Part shown: positions 7,939 to 15,924 of the stretch, piece after piece | Layout: each line of letters opens with the position of its first letter | Numbering within the stretch: the first letter of the stretch is position 1 | The notes under the pieces: generated by a model | Databases searched by the model: none | What the model was told of the DNA's origin: nothing | What the model saw: the letters and a program-made list of their open reading frames with translations, nothing else | From: Paraburkholderia eburnea | GTDB taxonomy: Bacteria > Pseudomonadota > Gammaproteobacteria > Burkholderiales > Burkholderiaceae | Reading direction: 5' to 3' | DNA: 64,000 bases | NCBI RefSeq assembly: GCF_002917095.1 | Contig: NZ_PQGA01000005.1 | Coordinates: 186,001 to 250,000, forward strand | Position numbers and translations under genes: made by a program

Positions 7939-8814
7939 TCAGGTATTGCGCGGCGGCGTCGCCGGCTGCGGACCCTGCGCGAGCGTCTGCGCAGGGCGAG
8001 CCTGGACGCCATCCGCGCGTTGCCCTTCGTGCGGAGGCCGGGGCACGGCGGGCAATTCCACGCGCTCGTGGCGCGGCACATCGCCATCGTCAGCCCAAAG
8101 CGGATCGGGAATCTCGCCGAACACCTGACGCAGCCGTTCACCCCAGGTCGAATGCAGCATCTGGAAATAGGCGTTCGAATGGTCGAGCGACACGTAACGC
8201 GTCACGCGCAGCGAGTCGCGCTCATAGACAAGCAGATCGAGCGGCAGCCCCACGGAGAGGTTCGAGCGCAGCGTGGAATCCATCGAGATCAGCGCGCATT
8301 TGGCGGCCTCGTCGAGCGGCGTGCGCGGCGTGAGCACGCGGTCGATGATCGGCTTGCCGTACTTCGATTCGCCGATCTGGAAGTACGGATTGACGCTCGA
8401 CGTTTCGATGAAGTTACCCGCCGCGTAGATCTGGAATACGCGCATGGCCTGGCCGCGAATCTGGCCGCCAAGGATGAAACTGCAATTGAAATCGACATTG
8501 AACTGCTTGAGCGCTTCGGCATCGCGCCGGTGCACCTCGCGCACCGCCTCGCCGACGATGCGCGCGGCCTCGACCATGCTCGGCGCGTTCCACAGCGAGG
8601 GCTGCGCGCTGTCGCGCTGCTCGGTCAGCACCTGCAAGGTTGCCTGCGTGATCGCCAGATTGCCGGCCACGAGCAGCACCAGCACGCGCTCGCCCGGTTC
8701 TTCGAACACGGCCATCTTGCGCGATGTGCTGATGTGATCGACCCCGGCATTCGTGCGCGTATCCGAAAGGAAAACCAGTCCCTCTTCCACAGCAAGCGCT
8801 ACACAGTACGTCAT
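7939..8814 (-). CDS. Anbu proteasome-like peptidase
   Basis: A 291-residue N-terminal-nucleophile hydrolase of the Anbu family (ancestral beta subunit; relative of HslV and 20S proteasome). The reading frame extends 75 codons further upstream. The true start is the ATG at 8814, because Thr2 of MTYCVALAV then becomes the N-terminal nucleophile, with Asp18 (LSDTRTNAG) and Lys33 (STSRKMAVF) in the expected places. GAAGGAC lies just before it. The body SLDHSNAYFQMLHSTWG is typical of the family. The last 45 residues are Pro-rich and probably disordered. It is the last gene of a four-gene operon with ATP-grasp, alpha-E and transglutaminase proteins. Family members form open helical rings; the natural substrate is unknown. 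Confidence 0.93.
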   Translation of the reverse strand: MTYCVALAVEEGLVFLSDTRTNAGVDHISTSRKMAVFEEPGERVLVLLVAGNLAITQATLQVLTEQRDSAQPSLWNAPSMVEAARIVGEAVREVHRRDAEALKQFNVDFNCSFILGGQIRGQAMRVFQIYAAGNFIETSSVNPYFQIGESKYGKPIIDRVLTPRTPLDEAAKCALISMDSTLRSNLSVGLPLDLLVYERDSLRVTRYVSLDHSNAYFQMLHSTWGERLRQVFGEIPDPLWADDGDVPRHERVELPAVPRPPHEGQRADGVQARPAQTLAQGPQPATPPRNT

Positions 8815-8938
8815 GGTTGTCCTTCGAATCGTCTCGGGTAGCGGCGATTTTCGCACGTCCTGCGGCGGCGTTGCGCATGAGAAACGCGCGCTCTTGTATG
8901 TTTCTCGTGCGCGCGTTTCCTTTCGTATAACGAGAAAA

Positions 8939-9742
8939 CTATTGCTGCTGCGCGCCGTGTGCACTGACCCGCACGCTGACGTCGAGCGTCTCGCCCAACC
9001 CGCCGATACGCCGCCCGCGCACCGGCGCGGCCGCCTCATAGTCGCGCCCCACTGCGATGCGGCAGTATTTTTCGCTTGCGAAACACGCGTGCGTGACGTC
9101 CACCGTCACCCAGCCGTTGTCGAGCCAGACGTCCACCCAGGCGTGGCTCGCCATTTCGGGCACGTCGCCGGGAGCGAAATAACCGCTCACGTAACGGGCC
9201 GGGACGCCGCGCGCGCGGCACACCGCCAGCATCACGTGCGCATGATCCTGACACACGCCGCGCCCGAGCGAGAACGCATCGGCGGCCGTATGCGCAACGT
9301 CCGTCACGCCGGATTCGTAGCGCACCTGCTGCGTAATGCGCGCCGCGGCGTCGAGAATCGAAGCCGCATCATCGAGCGGCCCGAGGCTCTGCGCGAACGC
9401 CGTGAGCGCCGCATCGGCCTCGGTGAGACGCGTGGGCGACGTGAAGTGACAGGTGGGAATCGGCCCTTCGCCTTCGGTCAAGCGTCCCTGCGCGAGCGGC
9501 ACCGTTTCTACTTCCCCACGCACGCGCAACCGTATTTCGCGGTGCGGGCGCGAGAGTACCAGCGTCATCAGCGTGTTGCCGTAAGCGTCGCGACTGGCGT
9601 CGAGCTTGCCGGGCGCATCCACATGCCATTGCGTGACGATCTGCGAAGGCGTCGTGAGCGGCGCGAGCCGCAATTGCTGGATCGAATAGTGCACCGGCGC
9701 GTCGTAGCGGTAGACGGTGTCATGACGAATCGCGAGTTGCAT
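8939..9742 (-). CDS. Transglutaminase-like cysteine peptidase of the Anbu operon
   Basis: A 267-residue protein with the bacterial transglutaminase N-terminal beta domain (LAIRHDTVYRYDAPVHYS) and a papain-fold catalytic domain. The triad is visible: Cys in SLGRGVCQDHAH, His in ASHAWVDVW and Asp in VTVDVTHA. Such proteins hydrolyse or remodel peptide bonds. In this gene neighbourhood they are thought to process a peptide made by the ATP-grasp partner (inference from published comparative genomics of amidoligases). It lies between the alpha-E gene (52 bp upstream) and the Anbu gene (124 bp downstream), all on the same strand. Confidence 0.93.
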   Translation of the reverse strand: MQLAIRHDTVYRYDAPVHYSIQQLRLAPLTTPSQIVTQWHVDAPGKLDASRDAYGNTLMTLVLSRPHREIRLRVRGEVETVPLAQGRLTEGEGPIPTCHFTSPTRLTEADAALTAFAQSLGPLDDAASILDAAARITQQVRYESGVTDVAHTAADAFSLGRGVCQDHAHVMLAVCRARGVPARYVSGYFAPGDVPEMASHAWVDVWLDNGWVTVDVTHACFASEKYCRIAVGRDYEAAAPVRGRRIGGLGETLDVSVRVSAHGAQQQ

Positions 9743-9794
9743 GGCATAAATCCTTCAACGAATCGATCTGGAATGCGAACGACTTCGCATCGCG

Positions 9795-10748
9795 CTAACC
9801 CACCGGCAACATCAGATAGGTCCGCGCCACCTGGTTTCCCAACTCGTAGACGCGCGCGAGAAACTGCGTGAGGAAGGTATGCACGCCCACCGAAAAAATC
9901 TGCCGCAAATCCGCGTACAGCAGTTCGGCGCGCAACTTGCCGGCCGTGCGCTCGACTTCGCGCGACGCATCGGTGCGCAGCATCGCCAGATTCACGCACA
10001 CACCCTCCATCGAGGCGAGCAGCGAACGCGGCATCTGCTGGTTCAGGATCAGCAACTCCACCACGCGCGCGGGCGTCACCACGTCGCGATACACCTTGCG
10101 GTAGATCTCCAGCGCGGAAACCGAACTCAGAATCGACGTCCAGTAATAGAAGTCTTCGAGTTGACGTGCGGCCGAACGCGAATCGGCCTGATCCACTTCG
10201 ACGAAACGCACGTCCAGGATGCGCGCCGTGTTGTCGGCGCGTTCCAGGAAGGTGCCGAGTTGCGTGAAGAAGAGCGCATCGTCCTGCAAGGCCGTGCCCA
10301 CACGCACGCCGCGCGAAAGATGCGAGCGGAACTTCACCCACTCGAACAGCGACTCGGGATGCGTGGACAACGTGTCGCCGCGCAGCAGTTCGTAGAACTG
10401 CAGCCAGGTATCGTTGACCGTTTCCCACCACTCCGTGGTGAGCGTGCCGCGAACCGCACGCGCATTCTCGCGCGCTGCCTGCAGACACGAGTAGATACTC
10501 GACGGATTGGTCGGGTCCGCCACCAGAAACTGCAGCACGTTACTACGCGTGGTCTTTTCGTGGCGCGCGTCGAAAGCCGTGTCGAGCTCGGAAATGCGCA
10601 GCATGGCGCGATGCGTGCGCGCTTCGTCATCGGCGTTGCCTGGCAACAGCAGCGCCGTCAGGTTGATGTCGAGCATACGCGCGGTATTCTCCGCGCGCTC
10701 CATGTAACGGGCCATCCAGAACAGGTGATCGGCAGTACGGCTCAGCAT
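9795..10748 (-). CDS. Alpha-E domain protein (DUF403 family)
   Basis: A 317-residue, mostly helical cytoplasmic protein. The start MLSRTADHLFWMARYMERAENTARML is diagnostic of the alpha-E family; only its first 20 residues need matching. Repeated Arg/Asp/Glu helices run through its length (DNTARILDVRF). The family always travels with circularly permuted ATP-grasp ligases and transglutaminases, and is thought to form part of the peptide-ligation complex. It lies 70 bp downstream of the ATP-grasp gene. No catalytic residues are known for the family, so its precise role is open. Confidence 0.93.
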   Translation of the reverse strand: MLSRTADHLFWMARYMERAENTARMLDINLTALLLPGNADDEARTHRAMLRISELDTAFDARHEKTTRSNVLQFLVADPTNPSSIYSCLQAARENARAVRGTLTTEWWETVNDTWLQFYELLRGDTLSTHPESLFEWVKFRSHLSRGVRVGTALQDDALFFTQLGTFLERADNTARILDVRFVEVDQADSRSAARQLEDFYYWTSILSSVSALEIYRKVYRDVVTPARVVELLILNQQMPRSLLASMEGVCVNLAMLRTDASREVERTAGKLRAELLYADLRQIFSVGVHTFLTQFLARVYELGNQVARTYLMLPVG

Positions 10749-10818
10749 GCTCGCTCCTCTTTGTTTCCGTTTTCCGCAGTGTTTTTCGTAGGGGTTTTCG
10801 CAATCGCCGTTGGCGTAT

Positions 10819-12225
10819 TCATTCGAGCACCCAGGTGTCTTTCGTGCCGCCGCCCTGTGACGAATTCACGACCAGCGATCCTTCCTTGAGCGCGACCCGC
10901 GTGAGGCCGCCAGCCGCCATCTGGACCGTCTTGCCCGACAGCACGAACGGCCGCAGATCGATATGGCGTGGCGCAATGCCGGCCTCCACGAAGGTCGGGC
11001 AGGCGGAAAGCGACAGCGTGGGCTGCGCGATGTAGTTGCCAGGCCGCGCGATCAGACGCGCGCGAAACGCCTCGATTTCCTCTTTCGTCGAAGCCGGGCC
11101 GACCAGCATGCCGTAGCCGCCCGCGCCATGCACTTCCTTCACGACGAGTTCGGGCAGGTGGTCGAGCGCATAGGCCAGATCGTCGGGCCGACGGCACTGC
11201 CAGGTGGGCACGTTGTTGAGAATCGGCTTCTCGCCCAGATAAAACTCGATCATGTCCGGCACGTAGGGATAGATCGATTTATCGTCGGCGACGCCCGTGC
11301 CCATCGCATTGGCCAACACGACGCGGCCCGCGCGATAGGCCGTGAGCAGGCCCGGCACGCCGAGCGCGGATTCGGCGCGAAACGCCAGCGGATCGAGAAA
11401 ATCGTCGTCGACGCGGCGATAGATCACATCCACGCGGCGCGGCCCTTTGGTCGTGCGCATAAATACATAGTTGTCCTCGACAAACAGATCGCTGCCTTCG
11501 ACCAGCTCCACGCCCATCTGCTGCGCAAGGAAGGTGTGCTCGAAATAGGCCGAGTTGTACATGCCCGGCGTGAGCAGCACAACCACCGGATCGTCAACGC
11601 CGTCGGGCGCGCACGCGCGCAAGGTTTCGAGCAGCAGATCGGGATAGTGCGCAACGGGCGCGATCTTGTGCTGAACGAACAGTTCGGGAAAGAGCCGCAT
11701 CATCATCTTGCGGTTTTCGAGCATGTACGAGACGCCCGAGGGCACGCGCAGATTGTCTTCGAGCACGTAGAACGCGCCATCGCGTCCGTCACGCACGATG
11801 TCGATGCCCGCGATATGCGCGTAGACGCCGAGCGGCAGATCGATGCCCTGCATTTCGGGCCGATACTGCGCATTCGTATAGACCTGCTCGGCGGGAATCA
11901 CGCCGGCGCGTACGATATTGCGCTCGTGATAGACGTCGTGAAGAAATAGATTGAGCGCCTGCACACGCTGACGCAGGCCGCGAGCGAGCGTGACCCATTC
12001 GTCAGAGGGAATGATGCGTGGAATCAGATCGAACGGGATCAGCCGCTCGGTGCCGGAGAGATCGCCGTTCACCGCGAAAGTGATGCCGACCCGGCGGAAC
12101 AGCAGGTCCGCCTCCGCGCGTTTGCGCGCCATCGTCTCGCCAGTCTGCCGCTCCAGCCAGTGCTGGAAGCGTTCGTAATGCGGGCGCACCGCGCCCTCGT
12201 CGCGCATTTCGTCATGGACTTGCAT
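10819..12225 (-). CDS. Circularly permuted ATP-grasp protein, first gene of the Anbu operon
   Basis: A 468-residue predicted peptide ligase. The start MQVHDEM at 12225 matches the usual M-x-x-x-DEM opening of the family; the frame runs 22 codons further upstream without family similarity. Landmarks are ADLLFRRVGITFAVNG, ERLIPFDLIPRIIP, ALNLFLHDVYHE, then EDNLRVPSGVSYMLENR and VVKEVHGAGGYGML, which form the ATP-grasp core. The ending SSQGGGTKDTWVLE is also typical. It is followed 70 bp later by the alpha-E gene. It probably uses ATP to form an amide bond, but the acceptor and donor are unknown. A 14-bp inverted repeat lies upstream in the operon leader. Confidence 0.93.
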   Translation of the reverse strand: MQVHDEMRDEGAVRPHYERFQHWLERQTGETMARKRAEADLLFRRVGITFAVNGDLSGTERLIPFDLIPRIIPSDEWVTLARGLRQRVQALNLFLHDVYHERNIVRAGVIPAEQVYTNAQYRPEMQGIDLPLGVYAHIAGIDIVRDGRDGAFYVLEDNLRVPSGVSYMLENRKMMMRLFPELFVQHKIAPVAHYPDLLLETLRACAPDGVDDPVVVLLTPGMYNSAYFEHTFLAQQMGVELVEGSDLFVEDNYVFMRTTKGPRRVDVIYRRVDDDFLDPLAFRAESALGVPGLLTAYRAGRVVLANAMGTGVADDKSIYPYVPDMIEFYLGEKPILNNVPTWQCRRPDDLAYALDHLPELVVKEVHGAGGYGMLVGPASTKEEIEAFRARLIARPGNYIAQPTLSLSACPTFVEAGIAPRHIDLRPFVLSGKTVQMAAGGLTRVALKEGSLVVNSSQGGGTKDTWVLE

Positions 12226-12330
12226 CGCTCGTTCTCGCGCGTGGGTGCAGCGTCGCGACCGGATCATGACGTCACGCCATGGACCGCGCACTGCGATACG
12301 CTACAAAAAGCAAGGCGTATGCCATCGCCG

Positions 12331-12344
12331 GAGCACGAGTGCTC
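12331..12344. promoter_or_regulatory. Inverted repeat GAGCAC-GA-GTGCTC upstream of the Anbu operon
   Basis: A perfect 6+6 palindrome lies 106 bp before the ATP-grasp start in an otherwise gene-free 257-bp stretch (12226-12482). It is a candidate operator; no regulator is encoded nearby. Confidence 0.35.
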
Positions 12345-12482
12345 AAGCCAGTTTCAACGCTTTTCCCCGCATTCACGCGCCCAAATGGTGCAAGTTTTCG
12401 AGCGCAATCACGCGACCGGATGGCATTGCGATTCGACGCCTCATCATGGTGCAGTCTAGGCGCAACGGCCGCGATTGCCCAG

Positions 12483-13985
12483 TCAACGCGATTGTGCCGC
12501 CGTTTTGGCCGTTTTGGCCGTTTCGCCTGGCTTGCGCCGCTGCTGCGCGCCCAGGCCGGTGCGCTGCTGGACGCCCCATTTGCGCCGCCCGAGCAGGAAA
12601 TGCAGCCAGCCCATCGCCGCGCCCGCATGGCGCATCAACTGGAAAGAGAACGGTTCGAAGATGGCGGCGAGCAGCGCCATGCCGAAGCTCGAACTCTTGC
12701 GGTCGCCACTCCAGCGTCGATACAGGTGCACGGAAAACAGGTGGAACGCGAGATCGATGACGATCTTGCCGACGATCACCGCCAGCACCGGTAAGACGAT
12801 CGTAAAGCGCGCGTCGAACAAAAAAACCAGCAGCAGCGCGAACGCCGTGAGACCGTAGATCGGCTGCACGGTGTCGAAGGCCTTCACCGGCAGCATCATG
12901 AGGCCGAGTTTGCCGTAGCGGCGATTGCCGGTCATGTCGCGATACCAGTACTGCGTTTGCAGAAAGCCCGCGAACCAGCGGCGGCGCTGACGCAGGAAAC
13001 TCGCAAGCGTACCGGGCGCGTCGGTAGTCGCGCGCGCCGTGCCGATCACCCGCACATCCCAGCCCAGGCCCTCGTTCACGGAATAACGGCGCAGCCGATG
13101 AATCAGTTCGTAGTCCTCTACGAGGCAATGCGGATCGAAGCCGCCCACCGTCACCACCGCCTCGCGGCGAAACGCGGCGAACGCGCCGGAAACGAGCAGC
13201 AGACTATCCGCGCGCATCCACGCAAAGCGCGAAATGAAATTGCGGATGTACTCGTAAGTCTGAAACCACTGAAAAAAGCGCCCGCTCGGCGTGGTGCCGC
13301 AGACCGGGGTGAGCAGGCCGGCCGCCGCCACGAGCGCAGGCTCACGCGCGAACGCGTCGGCCATGGCGGCGCAGGCATCGGGTTCGAGCAGCGTGTCGGC
13401 ATCGACGGTCATCACCGCGTCGGTGTCCATCGCGCAGAGCGCTGCGTTCAAGGCGCGCGCCTTGCCGCCGTGCGCGAGCTTCAGCCAGCGCAGATTCGGA
13501 CAGTGCGGCGATGGCGCGCTCATGCGTCCCTCGCCCGGGTCAGTCAGTCCGTAGTGCTTCGCGAGCAGCGCGGCGGTGCCATCGGTCGAACCGTCGTCGG
13601 CGATCACGATCTGGCGCGGCGCGCGGGTCTGCGCGAACAAGGCATCGAGCGTGATCGTCAGCACGCCCGCCTCGTTATGCGCCGCGACGATCACGCCGAG
13701 CGTCGGCAACGCCGACGAGGCAAACGCGGGCACGCTCGCGCTTTCATCGGGCCGCAGCAGCACGCGCGCCTGCCAGGCCACGAAGATCAGCAGCACGGTG
13801 TCATAGATCACATAGGCGATGCCGGTCGACCATGCAACCACCCCTTGCAGGAAGAACGCGCGTGCGAACAGCACGCACCAGAGCGCCATGACGCTCAGGT
13901 GAATGGCGACGCTGATGAGCGGTGTGGGCGGTGGCGCGATGCGCGGCGAAATGCGCGCAAGCGCCTGATCGAGCGAGTCGTTCAA
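12483..13985 (-). CDS. Processive family 2 glycosyltransferase, membrane-bound
   Basis: A 500-residue inner-membrane polysaccharide synthase of the GT2 type, similar in plan to PgaC and NodC. Two N-terminal helices lie at about residues 18-60. The catalytic domain has IADDGSTDG and MTVDADT (nucleotide-sugar and metal binding), then CLVEDYELIHRL (catalytic Asp) and RQRRRWFAG (the Q-x-x-R-W motif of processive enzymes). C-terminal helices and a basic, disordered tail follow. I chose the TTG start at 13985, since AAGGGAC stands 5 bases before it. The longest frame would instead overlap the cytochrome b561 gene by about 100 bp. It lies 29 bp downstream of that gene, so the two are probably co-transcribed. 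The sugar donor is unknown. Confidence 0.87.
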   Translation of the reverse strand: MNDSLDQALARISPRIAPPPTPLISVAIHLSVMALWCVLFARAFFLQGVVAWSTGIAYVIYDTVLLIFVAWQARVLLRPDESASVPAFASSALPTLGVIVAAHNEAGVLTITLDALFAQTRAPRQIVIADDGSTDGTAALLAKHYGLTDPGEGRMSAPSPHCPNLRWLKLAHGGKARALNAALCAMDTDAVMTVDADTLLEPDACAAMADAFAREPALVAAAGLLTPVCGTTPSGRFFQWFQTYEYIRNFISRFAWMRADSLLLVSGAFAAFRREAVVTVGGFDPHCLVEDYELIHRLRRYSVNEGLGWDVRVIGTARATTDAPGTLASFLRQRRRWFAGFLQTQYWYRDMTGNRRYGKLGLMMLPVKAFDTVQPIYGLTAFALLLVFLFDARFTIVLPVLAVIVGKIVIDLAFHLFSVHLYRRWSGDRKSSSFGMALLAAIFEPFSFQLMRHAGAAMGWLHFLLGRRKWGVQQRTGLGAQQRRKPGETAKTAKTAAQSR

Positions 13986-14014
13986 GACAGTCCCTTTTCG
14001 TGCCTTTGCGTCGT

Positions 14015-14629
14015 TCACGGCATCATCCGGCGCAGCACCGAATGACGATCGATCCACTGATGCTTGAGCGCGCCCGCGATATGCAGCGCGAGCACGCCAT
14101 AGAGCGCATAGCTGCAAGCCGTGTGCAGCGCGCCGAACTGCTCATGCAACTGGTTCTTGGTGGCGGGATCGAGATTCATGATGAAGCCGATGCGCGGCCA
14201 CCGGAACAGCCCGAACAGATACATGGGATGCGAAGCCGCGGCCACCCATGCCGAGTCGTGCAGCCAGCCGGTCAGCGGCATCGCGAAGATCAGCACGTAG
14301 AGCGCGATATGCGCGGCGTGCGCGGCGGCGCGCTCCCATGTGGGGAATTCGGCAGGCAGCGGCGGCGGGCGGTGCGTGAGGCGCCACAGCACGCGCAGGA
14401 TCGCCAGACCCAGCACGGTGATGCCGATGGACTTGTGCGTGTCGATCACGAAGCGGATGCCTTCGTCGGGGAGCGTGCCGTCGGGCAGCAGCGCAGCCGT
14501 CAGGCCGAGGGCGACATTGCCGAGGATCAGCAAGGCGATCGACCAGTGCAGCAGCACGGCCACGCGCGTGTACTTCTGCGCGGGCGCGGCGGCGGAAAAA
14601 CTCGATTCGGCGGAAATAGAAGTTTTCAC
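14015..14629 (-). CDS. Cytochrome b561 family protein
   Basis: A di-haem b-type membrane electron carrier, about 204 residues, with four helices. Histidines fit the family pattern: LLHWSIA in helix 1, DTHKSIG, the HIALYVLIFAMPLTGW helix, and HEQFGALHTACSYALYG with ALHIAGALKH in the last helix. These proteins pass electrons from quinol to periplasmic acceptors or act as superoxide:quinone reductases. The start is uncertain: GTG at 14629 gives the usual family length. The longer frame (to 14749) adds a positively charged head with no similarity. It lies just upstream of the glycosyltransferase and is likely co-transcribed with it. Confidence 0.88.
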   Translation of the reverse strand: MKTSISAESSFSAAAPAQKYTRVAVLLHWSIALLILGNVALGLTAALLPDGTLPDEGIRFVIDTHKSIGITVLGLAILRVLWRLTHRPPPLPAEFPTWERAAAHAAHIALYVLIFAMPLTGWLHDSAWVAAASHPMYLFGLFRWPRIGFIMNLDPATKNQLHEQFGALHTACSYALYGVLALHIAGALKHQWIDRHSVLRRMMP

Positions 14630-15057
14630 GAGAGCGGGCCGTAACGTTTCAACAGGAGATAACGCGCGGCGCGGAGGGTTTATTCCCCGCACGCGCAAAC
14701 AAGGTTCGTGCGTGGCCGAAACGGGGCGCCAACCTCGGCGCACGCGCATTATGCGCCCTCACTCCTGACATTGCAGAAGCCGAAAGATGGCGAGATTGCC
14801 AGCTTCAGCGCCTGCAACGCACTGGCGAAGCGGACGCAAAAAAACCGGAGCGGCGCTGGTGCACCGCTCCGGCTTGCGGATCATCGGCATAAGGTCGGCG
14901 TACTGGCTTATTGGCCGCTTTATTCCGATCAGAAAATCCACGGCGACACGGGAAGTCCATGCGTTTCGAATCGGAAATGAGTCGAAAATTTTTGTGCTGC
15001 CTGACGGCTGACTATGTCAGTGAATTTTTAATTCGAATCAAGTATTTACTGAAATGC
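14630..15057. other. Intergenic region with an unassigned minus-strand terminator
   Basis: No protein gene is recognised here. It includes the leader of the cytochrome b561 gene on the left. A minus-strand terminator at 14838-14872 has no gene to terminate, and an AT-rich segment (14980-15050) could hold promoters in both directions. TTGATT...CATAGT on the minus strand near 15040-15010 is a weak promoter candidate for a short RNA. Confidence 0.4.
14838..14872 (-). terminator. Intrinsic terminator without an assigned gene
   Basis: CCGGAGCGG (14845-14853) pairs with CCGCTCCGG (14864-14872). Seven A on the plus strand (14838-14844) become a U-run on the minus strand. No minus-strand gene is recognised between it and the phasin promoter. 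Confidence 0.8.
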
Positions 15058-15126
15058 TGCGATGCACAACATAGCGCTTGACACACGTTTCTTTTGAGAT
15101 ATTATGGAGTGGATTGCTGCATCGCA
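15058..15126 (+). promoter_or_regulatory. Phasin promoter flanked by inverted TGCGATGCA sites
   Basis: A near-consensus sigma-70 promoter: TTGACA (15078-15083), 16 bp, TATTAT (15100-15105). TGCGATGCA at 15058-15066 and its exact inverse TGCATCGCA at 15118-15126 flank it symmetrically. PhaR, the usual phasin repressor, binds TGC-rich DNA, so these are good operator candidates (inference). Confidence 0.7.
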
Positions 15127-15213
15127 CCAATACGCGAACCGGTGATCGATAGAACGTTTTCTTCTTTTCGTAACGGAACCGTCGCGTAGCGGTCCCCCAT
15201 CAGGAATAACGAC

Positions 15214-15774
15214 ATGACTCTTCCTACTCCCGAACAATTCGCCGCCACCCAGAAAGCCGGCCTCGAAACCCTCTTCGGCCTCACGACCAAGGCGTTCGAG
15301 AGCGCAGTCAAGCTCGCCGAACTGAACATCGAAACGGCCCGCGCCGCCATCGCCGAAGGCCAGGAACACGCCCAGCGCACGCTGTCGGCCAAGGACCCGC
15401 AAGGCTTCTTCGCTCTGCAAGCCGGCTACGCGCAACCCGCCGCCGAAAAGGCGCTGGCCTACGGCCGCAACGTGTACGCGATCGTCTCGGCCACGCATTC
15501 GGAACTCAGCGAAGCCGCCCAGAGCCAGTTCGAACAGCAGCAACGTGCCGTCCAGTCGTTCGTCGATTCGGCGGCCAAGAATGCGCCGGCGGGTTCGGAA
15601 ACCGCCATCGCAGCGTTCAAGTCGGCCATCACGGCAGCCCAGGGCGCGTTTGAATCGGTGAACAAGGCGGCGAAGCAAGCCACCGAAATCGCCGAAAGCA
15701 ACATCGACGCAGTCACCAAGGCAGCATCGAAGGCAGCAGCCCAGGCTACGCGCACTGCAAAGCAAGCGGCCTAA
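15214..15774 (+). CDS. phaP: Phasin (polyhydroxyalkanoate granule surface protein)
   Basis: A 186-residue amphipathic helical protein of the TIGR01841/Phasin_2 type that coats PHA storage granules. The start [20 protein letters not shown] is classic, with AGGAA 8 bases before the [13 protein letters not shown], in the middle, is a family mark, followed by an Ala/Lys/Thr-rich repetitive C-terminal helix. There are no cysteines or membrane helices. It forms a single-gene unit with its own strong promoter and a terminator. Phasins of this type in Burkholderia and Cupriavidus are induced when PHB accumulates, usually through PhaR. Confidence 0.96.
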   Translation: MTLPTPEQFAATQKAGLETLFGLTTKAFESAVKLAELNIETARAAIAEGQEHAQRTLSAKDPQGFFALQAGYAQPAAEKALAYGRNVYAIVSATHSELSEAAQSQFEQQQRAVQSFVDSAAKNAPAGSETAIAAFKSAITAAQGAFESVNKAAKQATEIAESNIDAVTKAASKAAAQATRTAKQAA

Positions 15775-15827
15775 GTAGCAAGATTTCCGGCTGGACGCCT
15801 CGCGGCGTCCCGGTCGCGCAGAAAAAA

Positions 15828-15862
15828 CGGGTTTCGCTCAAAGCGAAGCCCGTTTTTCTTTT
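15828..15862. terminator. Bidirectional intrinsic terminator
   Basis: CGGGTTTCGCT (15828-15838) pairs with AGCGAAGCCCG (15842-15852). A-run 15822-15827 lies on one side and T-run 15853-15862 on the other. It serves the phasin gene on the plus strand and the hydrolase gene on the minus strand. Confidence 0.88.
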
Positions 15863-15924
15863 CGGCGCCAATATTGCCGATCGGCGTCGATTCGAGCCGA
15901 CAGTTTCCTTTCGGCAACGCGGCG

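Noticed and set aside
8815..9039. N-terminal extension of the Anbu gene
   Set aside because: The extension would bury the catalytic Thr2; family members start at MTYCVAL, and a ribosome site precedes that ATG.
14759..14941. 60-codon minus-strand frame spanning the orphan terminator
   Set aside because: The terminator hairpin would be inside the coding part and there is no ribosome site or similarity.
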